NCBI RefSeq assembly: GCF_000018045.1
Contig: NC_009792.1
Span: 1,178,001-1,242,000 of the forward strand
Direction of reading: 5' to 3'
Length of the DNA: 64,000 nucleotides
Origin: Citrobacter koseri ATCC BAA-895
GTDB lineage: Bacteria > Pseudomonadota > Gammaproteobacteria > Enterobacterales > Enterobacteriaceae
Made by a program: the position numbers and the translations under genes. The notes under the pieces are model-generated. The model saw only the letters and a program-made list of their open reading frames with translations, was not told the origin of the DNA and made no database searches. Shown here piece by piece: positions 24,449 to 34,023 of this stretch; the stretch's first letter is position 1, and each line of letters opens with the position of its first letter.

Positions 24449-27400
24449 AACGTGTTCTCCGGTTGCGTTGAGGTTGCGCAAAGCCAGCGCGTAATGTGTT
24501 GCGCACAAGCCTGAACGTGGGGGGCTTCCATCATGATTTGCCAGTGGCTGGCTTCAATCACAGCGTCGTCGGCGTTGTTTATCCAGCCCTGCCACTCGGT
24601 TTCTGCTGGCGTCCAGCGTGCGGGTCTCCCGGCGGCATACACCATGAGACAGGGGACCGGAACGCTTTCGCCCGGCGTATGCTCAGTCAGTAAACGCAGC
24701 AGATGCGCGATGTTATCGAGCCACGTTTCTGCCGCTTGCAGCGTCAGGTTTTGCGACACCATACCGGCCGTTTTAGCGAGGCTGATAAAGTCGGCAAGCT
24801 GGCTGTCGGGCGTCTGCTGGTCGAAATGTTCGGGCAGCGCCAGAGGCGTTTGTCCTTCGGCTAACAGGCGCAGCAGGGCCGCCCGGTTTTCGCAACAGAA
24901 ATCCTGTCGGCACACGGGATCGATTAACGCGATCCGAACCTGCTCGCCTTTGGCGTACAGGCGCTGTGCGGTGCCCGCCGCAAGAAACGCGCCATACGAC
25001 CAACCCGCCAGCACATAAGGGCCGTGAGGCTGCTGACGACGGATGCACCCGACATACTCATCGATCATCTGGTCGAGCGTGGCAAAGCGCTGCGGCGATT
25101 TTGCTTGCAGGCCGAAAACGCGCCTGTTCAACGCGCTGGCGAGCGGCAGCCAGGCGCTGATATCGCCGTCTGAAGCGTGGAAGACGAACAGGGTTTCGTC
25201 GCCGTCGCCCTGGCAAAGGGGTATCGGGTTGTCCTCTCCTGACGTAGCCGCCTGTAGATGGGCGCAGAAGTCGCTCAGCGTCGAATGGCTGAACAGATCC
25301 TGAAGGTTAGCCCTGGCAATCCCTCTCCGGTTTAGCTGCGCGACCATCCTTGTCGCCATCAGGCTGTCGCCGCCCAGTTCGAAAAAGTCGTGATGCCTTG
25401 CCACGGGGCGAGACAGCAGCGATTGCCAGAGTTCAGCCACCTGTTTTTCCAGCGCCGGATTCCCCCCGGCAACTGGCGTAGGTTTGGCTGGCTCAGTCGG
25501 CGCATCAGACGGGGCATGCAGCGGCGTAAATAACGCTTCTCTTTGCCGGATCTGTAAAATGGGCAGACCGGTGCCAAAGCGCTGCTGTAAATAGTGGCTC
25601 ACGGCTTTTTTATCCGGGCGATTTACGCCAGGCGAACGCGCCACCAGCAGATGCTGGCGCAGCGGCGACGATTCCTGCGCGGGCCACGCCAGCTCGTTTG
25701 CAAACCCGGCCTGAACGAGAACCTCCTGCCATGCGGAGCGGGTGAGCATCGGTTTCTCATCCCGGCGGCGGAAATCGCGGTATCCGCTTAATCCCTCAAT
25801 AAAGCCCACGCTCGCCAGCTGGAATACGCTGTTTCGCTCCGTCGCTTCAACGATCAGCAAACGTCCGCCGGCTTTCAGCAACAGTTTTAATCTGCGCAAC
25901 GTCTGGACGACATGGCTGGCGTCGTGGAGCACATTGACGGCAACGATCAGGTCGTAACCCGCCTCCGGGTGGGCGGTGAAATCCAGCGGCTGGTTGATGT
26001 CGAACAAGGCATAAGACACCCGCGATTCATCATGGAAACGGGCTCTGGCGTCATTGAGGAACTGCGCGGAGACGTCCGTGAAGTGGTACGACTGCCGCGT
26101 GTTCCGCGTGGCCTTCAGCACCGGCGCGGTAGTGGCTGCGGTTCCGGCGCCAACCTCCAGAATCCGTTCTGCGCTGCACAAGGCGGCAATCTGCGCGGTA
26201 TAGCGATTCAGACAGGCGCTGGCGGGGTTGTCGCGATACAGCGCGTCGGTAACGCGATGCTGCTCGTTGAACAGCAATTCCAGCGGAGAACACTGCCCGG
26301 AGAAGAGGGCGTCGTGCCGGGCGATGCAGGTTTCCAGATACTGCGCCAGCGCCTGGCTCCATTGGCTTGGCGGGCACGCTTCCTGAGGCTCAGGAATCTC
26401 GCTGAGCGGAACGCGGCAGCGCCAGCTTTCACCTTCGCGGATTAACCACGCTCTTTCCGTCAGACACTGTAGCCACTGGCGCAGCAGACGCTGGTGAGAC
26501 GCTTGCGCGGACAGCGCCTGTACTATTGCGCTAAAGCGATGGGCGATCTCCGGCGTGGTAAACAGGCCGTGACGATTTAGCGTGGCCGCGATCCCCTGTA
26601 GCGCACGCGCCTCCAGCCAGCGCCAGGTCGCCTCCAGCTCATCAAGCTGCGCCTGCTCAGGCAACGGCAGCGCCAGTTGGGTAAGTTCGTGCTCATCAGG
26701 CGTCGCCGCTGATGGCGACGGATCGTCGGCCATCACGATATCCAGCGTCAACGCGCCCTGTTCGGTCATTTCCGCTCTGGTCTGCCGGATGCCGGGGTAT
26801 TCGAGCGTCGCCTGCTCAATATCCCGCAGGTCGTAGTCCGTCTGTGCGTTCAGCGGCCAGCGTCGGCGGGGAATGTGCCCGGCGATGCCGCTGGCGAGAG
26901 TCTTCAGGCTTTCAGGGGCGGCGATGACGGCTTGCAGGATGGCGCAATAGTCATTAAACATCGCCTCGGCAGCGCCGGGTTCCAGCACGTTGTCCATGCA
27001 GTACCAGCTAAACATCAACTCGCCGTCGCTCTCCATGACCTGATGATCCAGCCAGACCTGCGGCGTTTGCGTGAACACATAGCAGGGTTCGCCGAACAGA
27101 TGGCTCATCGCCTGATCGATAGTCATGCCTTCCAGCGTCATCCCCAGCATACTGGTAAACACCACCGGCATTAGCGGTTGACGTTGTGACCCGCGCAGGC
27201 GGCCCAGCTCACGGATCACCTCAACACCGTTCATTTCACTGTGCGCCATGTTTTGCCAGAGGCGCTGTTGGGTCTGTTGCATCTGCTCTTGCAACGTCAC
27301 CGGCGTTGAGAAGTTAAAATCAACCAGCGTGACGGAGGTAAAATCACCAATCAACTGGTTGATTTGCGGATGGATCGGCTGGCGATTGAAGAACGTCAGG

Positions 27401-30400
27401 TTCAGCGTAAATGCCGTGGTGCGGCTCCAGCGCTCAAGGGTGGCGGCAAACAGCGTGAGCAGTGCGGCAGACGGTGTGACGCCTTGCTGCTGCCAGCGCT
27501 GTTTCACGGCCTGCCATTCTGTCTTGCCGATCGTCGATTTGAAGGTGGTGAAGTGTGGCGTTTCCGGGGGTGTCTCAACCACCGGCAGCTCTGGCGCTAA
27601 GGGCAGTTGCGGCAGTTTTTCCTGCCAGTAATCCCAGGCATCGTGCCATGCCGATGTCTGTCGGCGCGCCTGTTCAGCCATCACATAATCACGGAAGGTA
27701 ATAGCGAGCGGCGCCAGCGTTTCACCGCGCCAGACCTGCGCCAGATCGTCCATCATGACTTTAAAACTCTGCACATCGAACTGCAAAAGGTCGAGGTTCA
27801 TGTGCAGGCGGTAATGGCAATCGTCGATTTCGCTGACCACCAGCTCAAAAAGAGGCCACTGGTCGGCAGGCAAAACGCGATAGCTCAGTTCATGCCGCCG
27901 TTTTTCCAGCGCTATACGCTGTTCTTCCGGGGAAAGCGCGCGCAGATCGTCACGCTGGATGTGATACTCCGGCGTTGTCGCCAGGACTCGCTGCTGCCCG
28001 TCGGCATCAACCACCATGCGCAACATATCGTGGCGTGCGATAAGCTGGTTCCATGCTTTCTCCAGTATGGCGAGATCGAACTCATCGTGGCGTTTATCCC
28101 ACTCAAACAGGACGTGACAGGCGACGCCGCCATAGCCAATGAGGTGGGTTCGCCCCAGCCAGTAGGCGTGCTGAATGGGCGTCAAAGGGAAGGGCGCATA
28201 ACGCTCGTCGGCGTCGTGCCGCAACACTTCCGGCTGCGAAGCGGCAGGCGTCGTCTCTGGCTTAGAACAGATAAGCTGCGTGAGTCCATGAGGAGACAGA
28301 TCCTGCCACGCCCGTTCCGCATTGATGCGTACACCCAGGTAGTGCTGAATATCGCTACTGAGTTCAAGGAAGAGCAGCGAGTCCATGCCGAGTTGCAACA
28401 GATCCTGGTTTGGACGCAGTGACGCCGGATCGCTCAGCCTTAGCTGAACCGCAATCCGCTTTTTCAGCCATGCCATCACCGCCGTTTCATCGCTCAGGCT
28501 GCCGTTAAAGGCGTTGTCATCAGCAGGAGGAATGACCGGCGTTGCGGCTTTTTCTGTGGCGCTGATGTTAAACAGAGCCTGTTGTAACGGGGGCATTTTG
28601 TCGGTAAAAACGCGCATCGCCAGTCGCCACGGGGCGCCGCGCATCACCGCCTGTTCCAGGTGCCAGCAGCCTTCGGCATCGCTTAACGCGCCCATACCTC
28701 GGCTGGCGAGCGTCACCAGCATTTCCGGCGTGGCCGCCCGACCGCTTTCTCCCCATGCGCCCCAGGCGACAGAGAGCGTTTTCGGCGCATCAAGGGTGGA
28801 AAACTGCTGGGCCAGCCCGTCCAGGTAGCCGCAGGCCAGCGCATGGGCGCTCTGACCCGGCGCGCCGAGGGTGGCGGCAGCGGAAGAGTAGAGAATAAGA
28901 TAGCGTCCGTCGTGGTTGCGCAGGGTTTGCAACAGCTGGTTTGCCGCCTGCGCTTTTACCGCGAAAACGGCAGCCAGCTGGTGGTCGTCAAGCTCCTGCA
29001 ACGGCGCGTCAGCCAATACGCCAGCGGCATGAATCGCTCCGGCAATGCCGCCGTTGGCCGCCAGATCGTCAAGAACCGTGGCCAGTTGCCCGGCATCGCC
29101 CACATCACAACGGCAGACGCGCGTCTGCCCGCCCTCCACGTCGCGTAGCCATGACTCATCCACGCGCGGCGCCAGCAGGGCGATGCGTCGCGCCCCTTTT
29201 TCTCTGAGCCAGTTCACGGCAAGGCGGCCTAATCCGCCAAACGCACCGGTCACCAGATGCCAGCGGTTATCGCCGATAAACACGTTTGCCGGTAATTCAG
29301 CGGCGCATCCCGTATTGGGCGCCAGTGAAGGGAGCCAGAGGGTGTCACCCCGTGCGGCGAGCCAGCGCTGTGATAGTGAGACTGCGCTCAACCCTTGATG
29401 CAGCGTTTCCCACGGGGTGTTTTCGGCGAGATCGATGGCGGCAATCAACCGTTCCGGCTGTTCGTTGGCCGCGACGCGAAGCAAGGCCCATAGCGCGTGA
29501 TGGGACGCAGAGAGTGCCTCATTTTCCTCGACTCGCCACGCGCGGCGGGTGACCACAATCAATCCGGCTGCGCTGGCGGTGAGCGCCGCTATCACTTTCT
29601 CCGCTAAGGCCAGCGTATCCTCGCTCTCCTCAACAATCATCAGTCGCGAAGAGGCGTGCGGATCGTGAATGATGCCGTATTGCGCCAGCTCGTCGCTGCG
29701 CGCAAGCGTACCGGTGCTAAAGCTGAAGGTAAGCGGATGGTCAACGCTGGCGACGTTGAGGGGCGTCCAGCGCCATTGATAATGCGTCTGCGGCGCAGGA
29801 AGAGGCGCGGTGGGCGATAGCGGCAGCCACTCGCCATCAGGATGACGGGCTTCAACGCGCATCTGACCGCGGGAAAAGGCTTCGTTTTGCCAGCTTAAGC
29901 GAACCTCCTCCAGCCACTCCGGGGCGGCGACGGGGGGCGGTTCCACAGGCAGAGCGTCGCCATGACGCTGTGAGAGCAGACGCCAGGCCTCCTGCCAGCG
30001 GGCGTTAAACCGTTCAGGCTGACCTGCGCAATCAGACCAGTCGGCGAGATAATCACCGTTATCCGTCAGCGCCTGCCCCAACACGGGTTCTGATGGCGCG
30101 GTGAATGTTACGGCGCTAACCGCCTGACCGGGCAGCGTGGCGAGAATGATATGTTCGCTCATCCCGGCGGTTGGGCTGCCATCCTGCGGTAGCCACGCCA
30201 CTTTGCTGAATCCGGCGTGGCGGCACTGTTGCTGCCACTGAGCGGTGGTGAGGAATAACTCACCTTCGCGGGCGTCGAGATCCTGTAGCGGAAGAACCAG
30301 CGGGCCGAAAACGAAGTCAAACAGACGCATTGGCTGGGTGATTTCGCGCATCAGCAGGCGCCCGCCCGGCTTGAGCAGGGGGCGCAGATTATCGAGCGTG

Positions 30401-33400
30401 CGACCAATATGGCGGGTGGCGTGAATCACGTTCGCCGCCACGATAAGATCGTAAGACTGTGCCTGGAAGCCCTGAGACTGCGCCTCTTTTTCGAGATCCA
30501 GCTCGCTATACTTCACAAAATCATAGTCGGCGAATTTCTGCTGGGCGCGGCGGGTGAACAGCGCCGAGATATCGGTGAAATGGTACTCCAGTGCCGGAAC
30601 GCCGTTAAGTTCCGGCAGCAGCCACGCGGTGGTGCCGCCGGTTCCGCCGCCAACTTCAAGAATACGCAACGGCTGGCGGGGCTGACGCGTCTGGACAATG
30701 CCGCGTAATACCCCGGCGGCGATTTGGTTGAAATAGCGGCCAAAGCTGAATTCCTGATACAGCACTTCCACGCCGTCGGAGGCGCTTTGCGGGAAGATAA
30801 TCGCCACCGGTTCTTCCGCGCCGCTCATCATTTCATATAACCGATCGCCGGCACGGGCGATGGTGTCGGGAATAGCCTGAAAACCTTCACAATAACCGGC
30901 AAGTTCCGTCAGCAGTGATTCCCGCTGTTGATGTTCAATGGGGCGGGCGCGGACGTATCGCCCGTCGGTGCAGCGGTAATCGCCGTCGACCACGCAGTTA
31001 TTCAGCAGGCGCTGGAGTAGCTGCTGGTAGCGGGGCAGCAGACGTCCACGGCGCATGATGGTCATGGCGTCCACGCCGTTCTCAATGGCATCGCCGGTAC
31101 AGCGTTGTACCAGTTGATCGACGTAGATGGCGTGCAGTCGCGTGGCGCACTGTTTAAGCGCTTCCAGGCGAGGGAGATCGAGCGCTGTCGCGGCGCGACT
31201 CGCCACCTCCAGCCCGGCAGACAGCGCTGCGTCGGCAGGCTCGCAGGCCGGGGAGACGCGCTCTTTCCAGTAACGCTCAGTATCAAACGGATAACATGGC
31301 GCAGCGATACGTTGTCCATCGCCCGCCAGCAGGTCGGCCCACGGTAGGGCGACGCCGGCAGCGTAAAGCTGGAGCAGGGCCTGATTGAGGACATCGCTCG
31401 CCTCTTTGTTACGCCGGGCGCTGGCTATCCAGTATGCGTTATCGCGGTATTCGCGCTGCCCGCAAGCAACCAACTGGGCATCGGGCCCCATCTCCAGAAA
31501 AACGCGGGCGCCGAGCTGATGCGCCACCTGAATACTCTGGATAAAACGCACCGGCTGGCGCATGTGTCGGCGCCAGTAATCCGCCTGGTTGAGCGTTGAC
31601 TCATCAATGACGTCGGCGGTGAGCGTGGAAATAATCGGTATTTGCCCCGGCTCCGCGTGCAGTCCCGCGCAGGCGTCCTGGAACCGATCGAGTATCGGCT
31701 CCAGTAAAGCGGAGTGCGCCGCACCGGTTACGCTCAGGCGACGATAGTTAATGTCATGCTGCGAGAGCGTGGCGCAAAATACTGCGAGACGGGCTTCCGG
31801 CCCGGAAAATACCGTATGTTGCGTACCGTTATTGGCGGCGAGATCCAGCTCAAACTGGCGAGCCAGCGGCATCAGCGTGTCTTCGTCTGCAAATACCGCC
31901 ACCATCGCGCCGCTTGCGCACTGCTGCATTAGCGCGCCGCGCCGACAAACCAGTGGCATGACCTGTTCAATCGTATAGTGTCCGCAGACAACAGCAGCGG
32001 CAAATTCACCGACGGAATGCCCAATGGCGAAGTCTGGCTTCAGTCCTTCAGCACGCCAGTGCGCCGCCATCGCGATTTCAAACGCGACAATCGCCGGCTG
32101 CGCCCAGGCCATATTGTCCAGTTGCGCCGAATCGGGGTTAAACATCGCTTCGCGCAGTGACGGCGTGAGCATTTCGCTACAGGCGGAAAAACAGCGATCC
32201 AGCGTGTCGGCAAACGCCGTTGAGTGCTGGTACATCGTTTGACCCATAGTGCGCCAGTGCGAGCCCTGGCCGGTAAACAGCCACACCTGCTTGCCGCTGG
32301 CGCCGTGGCCGCTGTAAACCAGCGCCCCCGATTTCTCACCGGCCCAGGCGCTGAGCGCCTCGGCGGTTTCACGGTTTAATGGCGCCGCCAGGCGGAAGGG
32401 GAGATCGAGACGGCGCGCGTGCAGGGCTGTGAAGGCCAGAGAGCTGGCATCCGCATTCTCTCTCAGCGCCCCGGCATAATCCGTCGCCAGCCGCCGCAAC
32501 GCGCTGTCGCTGGCGGCGCTGAGCAGCAGCGCGGTACTTTTTCTGCCGCTATCCGTATTGGGGAGGCGCGCGTTGAGCGCGTCGGGCAGCGAGGCGACGA
32601 TCATATGGCAGTTGGTGCCGCCAATACCAAAGGAGGAGACGCCCGCATAGCGCATTTCGTCCTGCCATGCCTGTGCCGACACCGGTATGGTAAAGGGGCT
32701 CTCTTCAAGTTTCAGCGCCGGGTTGGGGGTGTGAAAATTCAGTAAGGGAGGAATTTGCCCGCGATTGACTGCCAGAACGGTTTTCAGCAGTCCGGCAATG
32801 CCCGCCGCGGTATCCAGATGGCCCATGTTACTTTTCACGGAACCGAGCGCACAGCGCTGATCCTGCGGGCGAGGCGCATAGACGTTGCGTAACGCTTCAA
32901 TTTCAATCGCGTCGCCCAGCGGTGTGCCGGTGCCGTGGGTTTCAATGTAACCTACCTGCCTGTCGTCGATGGCCGCCAGCATTAACGCCTCTTCGATGAC
33001 TGCCTGTTGCCCTGCGACGGAAGGGGCGGTATAGCCGACCTTTCTGTTGCCGTCGTTGTTGACCGCGCTGGAGAGGATCACCGAGATAATCGGATCGCCT
33101 GACAGCAGCGCGTCTCTCAGGCGACGCAGCACCACGCAGCCGAGACCGTTACCGGCCCAGGTGCCCTCAGCCGAGGCGTCAAAGGGACGACAGTGACCAT
33201 CAGGAGAGAAAATCATTCCGGGCTGGTAGCGGTAGCCTGCCTGCTGGGGGAAAGAGAGCGCCACGCCGCCGGCAACCGCCATATCGGATTCGCCTGCGCG
33301 CAGGCTTTCACAGGCCAGATGCACGGCAACCAGCGAGCTGGAGCAGGCGGTCTGTACCGATAACGCCGGGCCGTGCAGGTTGAGTTTGTACGCGGCGCGG

Positions 33401-33936
33401 GTGGCAATATAGTCTTTATCATTGCCCATCAGAGATTGCAGACCTTTTACCTGCGCGACTTCTGTCACGTTCAATGCTTCGCGACCGGGGTAGGTACTCA
33501 TCCGGGAAGAGGCGAAAACGCCGGTCTTATGGGGGACGGCGCCGGGGGCATAACCGGCATGTTCCAGCGCATGCCAGACCGCCTGCAAAAACAGGCGCTG
33601 CTGCGGGTCCATCGACTCCGCTTCCTGTCGCGAATAGCCAAACAGGGTGGCGTCGAAGCAGTCGGCGTTGTCTAACACCGTACCGATATTGACATAATGA
33701 GGATCGTCAATGATGGCGGCATCCAGACCGACGGCCAGAAGCTCTTCGCGCGTAAAGCGTCGGCTGCATTCACGACCTTCCAGCAGATTTTGCCAGAACG
33801 TTTCGCCATCCGGCGATTCAGGAAAATGGCAGGCGTAGCCGATAACCGCGACAGGTTCGCAGTCCGGGTAGTGTTGAGCGATCGATGCATCAATGGAATC
33901 TGCTGTCGGCGCAGAAGAGAAGCGCAAGTTATCCAT
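24445..33936 (-). CDS. irp1: HMWP1, polyketide/nonribosomal peptide synthetase
   Basis: The product is 3163 aa, the known length of HMWP1, with no interruption. Domains in order with approximate active-site residues: ketosynthase (VQTACSSSLVAVH, 197), acyltransferase (GHSVGEF, 639), C-methyltransferase (LEVGGGTGG, 1095), ketoreductase (TGAFGGLGRLA, 1565), acyl carrier (LGMDSLLFLE, 1849), condensation/cyclisation (DLLQFDVQSF, with the Cy-type DxxxxDxxS), methyltransferase (LEVGAGTAATT, 2596), peptidyl carrier (GGDSLMATRM, 2858) and thioesterase (GWSYGAF, 2979). It adds the malonyl-derived unit and the last thiazoline and releases yersiniabactin. It starts 87 nt after irp2 on the same transcript. 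No key residue appears lost. Confidence 0.97.
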   Translation of the reverse strand: MDNLRFSSAPTADSIDASIAQHYPDCEPVAVIGYACHFPESPDGETFWQNLLEGRECSRRFTREELLAVGLDAAIIDDPHYVNIGTVLDNADCFDATLFGYSRQEAESMDPQQRLFLQAVWHALEHAGYAPGAVPHKTGVFASSRMSTYPGREALNVTEVAQVKGLQSLMGNDKDYIATRAAYKLNLHGPALSVQTACSSSLVAVHLACESLRAGESDMAVAGGVALSFPQQAGYRYQPGMIFSPDGHCRPFDASAEGTWAGNGLGCVVLRRLRDALLSGDPIISVILSSAVNNDGNRKVGYTAPSVAGQQAVIEEALMLAAIDDRQVGYIETHGTGTPLGDAIEIEALRNVYAPRPQDQRCALGSVKSNMGHLDTAAGIAGLLKTVLAVNRGQIPPLLNFHTPNPALKLEESPFTIPVSAQAWQDEMRYAGVSSFGIGGTNCHMIVASLPDALNARLPNTDSGRKSTALLLSAASDSALRRLATDYAGALRENADASSLAFTALHARRLDLPFRLAAPLNRETAEALSAWAGEKSGALVYSGHGASGKQVWLFTGQGSHWRTMGQTMYQHSTAFADTLDRCFSACSEMLTPSLREAMFNPDSAQLDNMAWAQPAIVAFEIAMAAHWRAEGLKPDFAIGHSVGEFAAAVVCGHYTIEQVMPLVCRRGALMQQCASGAMVAVFADEDTLMPLARQFELDLAANNGTQHTVFSGPEARLAVFCATLSQHDINYRRLSVTGAAHSALLEPILDRFQDACAGLHAEPGQIPIISTLTADVIDESTLNQADYWRRHMRQPVRFIQSIQVAHQLGARVFLEMGPDAQLVACGQREYRDNAYWIASARRNKEASDVLNQALLQLYAAGVALPWADLLAGDGQRIAAPCYPFDTERYWKERVSPACEPADAALSAGLEVASRAATALDLPRLEALKQCATRLHAIYVDQLVQRCTGDAIENGVDAMTIMRRGRLLPRYQQLLQRLLNNCVVDGDYRCTDGRYVRARPIEHQQRESLLTELAGYCEGFQAIPDTIARAGDRLYEMMSGAEEPVAIIFPQSASDGVEVLYQEFSFGRYFNQIAAGVLRGIVQTRQPRQPLRILEVGGGTGGTTAWLLPELNGVPALEYHFTDISALFTRRAQQKFADYDFVKYSELDLEKEAQSQGFQAQSYDLIVAANVIHATRHIGRTLDNLRPLLKPGGRLLMREITQPMRLFDFVFGPLVLPLQDLDAREGELFLTTAQWQQQCRHAGFSKVAWLPQDGSPTAGMSEHIILATLPGQAVSAVTFTAPSEPVLGQALTDNGDYLADWSDCAGQPERFNARWQEAWRLLSQRHGDALPVEPPPVAAPEWLEEVRLSWQNEAFSRGQMRVEARHPDGEWLPLSPTAPLPAPQTHYQWRWTPLNVASVDHPLTFSFSTGTLARSDELAQYGIIHDPHASSRLMIVEESEDTLALAEKVIAALTASAAGLIVVTRRAWRVEENEALSASHHALWALLRVAANEQPERLIAAIDLAENTPWETLHQGLSAVSLSQRWLAARGDTLWLPSLAPNTGCAAELPANVFIGDNRWHLVTGAFGGLGRLAVNWLREKGARRIALLAPRVDESWLRDVEGGQTRVCRCDVGDAGQLATVLDDLAANGGIAGAIHAAGVLADAPLQELDDHQLAAVFAVKAQAANQLLQTLRNHDGRYLILYSSAAATLGAPGQSAHALACGYLDGLAQQFSTLDAPKTLSVAWGAWGESGRAATPEMLVTLASRGMGALSDAEGCWHLEQAVMRGAPWRLAMRVFTDKMPPLQQALFNISATEKAATPVIPPADDNAFNGSLSDETAVMAWLKKRIAVQLRLSDPASLRPNQDLLQLGMDSLLFLELSSDIQHYLGVRINAERAWQDLSPHGLTQLICSKPETTPAASQPEVLRHDADERYAPFPLTPIQHAYWLGRTHLIGYGGVACHVLFEWDKRHDEFDLAILEKAWNQLIARHDMLRMVVDADGQQRVLATTPEYHIQRDDLRALSPEEQRIALEKRRHELSYRVLPADQWPLFELVVSEIDDCHYRLHMNLDLLQFDVQSFKVMMDDLAQVWRGETLAPLAITFRDYVMAEQARRQTSAWHDAWDYWQEKLPQLPLAPELPVVETPPETPHFTTFKSTIGKTEWQAVKQRWQQQGVTPSAALLTLFAATLERWSRTTAFTLNLTFFNRQPIHPQINQLIGDFTSVTLVDFNFSTPVTLQEQMQQTQQRLWQNMAHSEMNGVEVIRELGRLRGSQRQPLMPVVFTSMLGMTLEGMTIDQAMSHLFGEPCYVFTQTPQVWLDHQVMESDGELMFSWYCMDNVLEPGAAEAMFNDYCAILQAVIAAPESLKTLASGIAGHIPRRRWPLNAQTDYDLRDIEQATLEYPGIRQTRAEMTEQGALTLDIVMADDPSPSAATPDEHELTQLALPLPEQAQLDELEATWRWLEARALQGIAATLNRHGLFTTPEIAHRFSAIVQALSAQASHQRLLRQWLQCLTERAWLIREGESWRCRVPLSEIPEPQEACPPSQWSQALAQYLETCIARHDALFSGQCSPLELLFNEQHRVTDALYRDNPASACLNRYTAQIAALCSAERILEVGAGTAATTAPVLKATRNTRQSYHFTDVSAQFLNDARARFHDESRVSYALFDINQPLDFTAHPEAGYDLIVAVNVLHDASHVVQTLRRLKLLLKAGGRLLIVEATERNSVFQLASVGFIEGLSGYRDFRRRDEKPMLTRSAWQEVLVQAGFANELAWPAQESSPLRQHLLVARSPGVNRPDKKAVSHYLQQRFGTGLPILQIRQREALFTPLHAPSDAPTEPAKPTPVAGGNPALEKQVAELWQSLLSRPVARHHDFFELGGDSLMATRMVAQLNRRGIARANLQDLFSHSTLSDFCAHLQAATSGEDNPIPLCQGDGDETLFVFHASDGDISAWLPLASALNRRVFGLQAKSPQRFATLDQMIDEYVGCIRRQQPHGPYVLAGWSYGAFLAAGTAQRLYAKGEQVRIALIDPVCRQDFCCENRAALLRLLAEGQTPLALPEHFDQQTPDSQLADFISLAKTAGMVSQNLTLQAAETWLDNIAHLLRLLTEHTPGESVPVPCLMVYAAGRPARWTPAETEWQGWINNADDAVIEASHWQIMMEAPHVQACAQHITRWLCATSTQPENTL

Positions 33937-34023
33937 AATCGGTCCCGTTTCCTAAGATTCACAAAGTCAATGGAACGCCATGCGTTCGCGATGGCGTTCC
34001 GGGGAAAATCAGTTTGCTTCGCG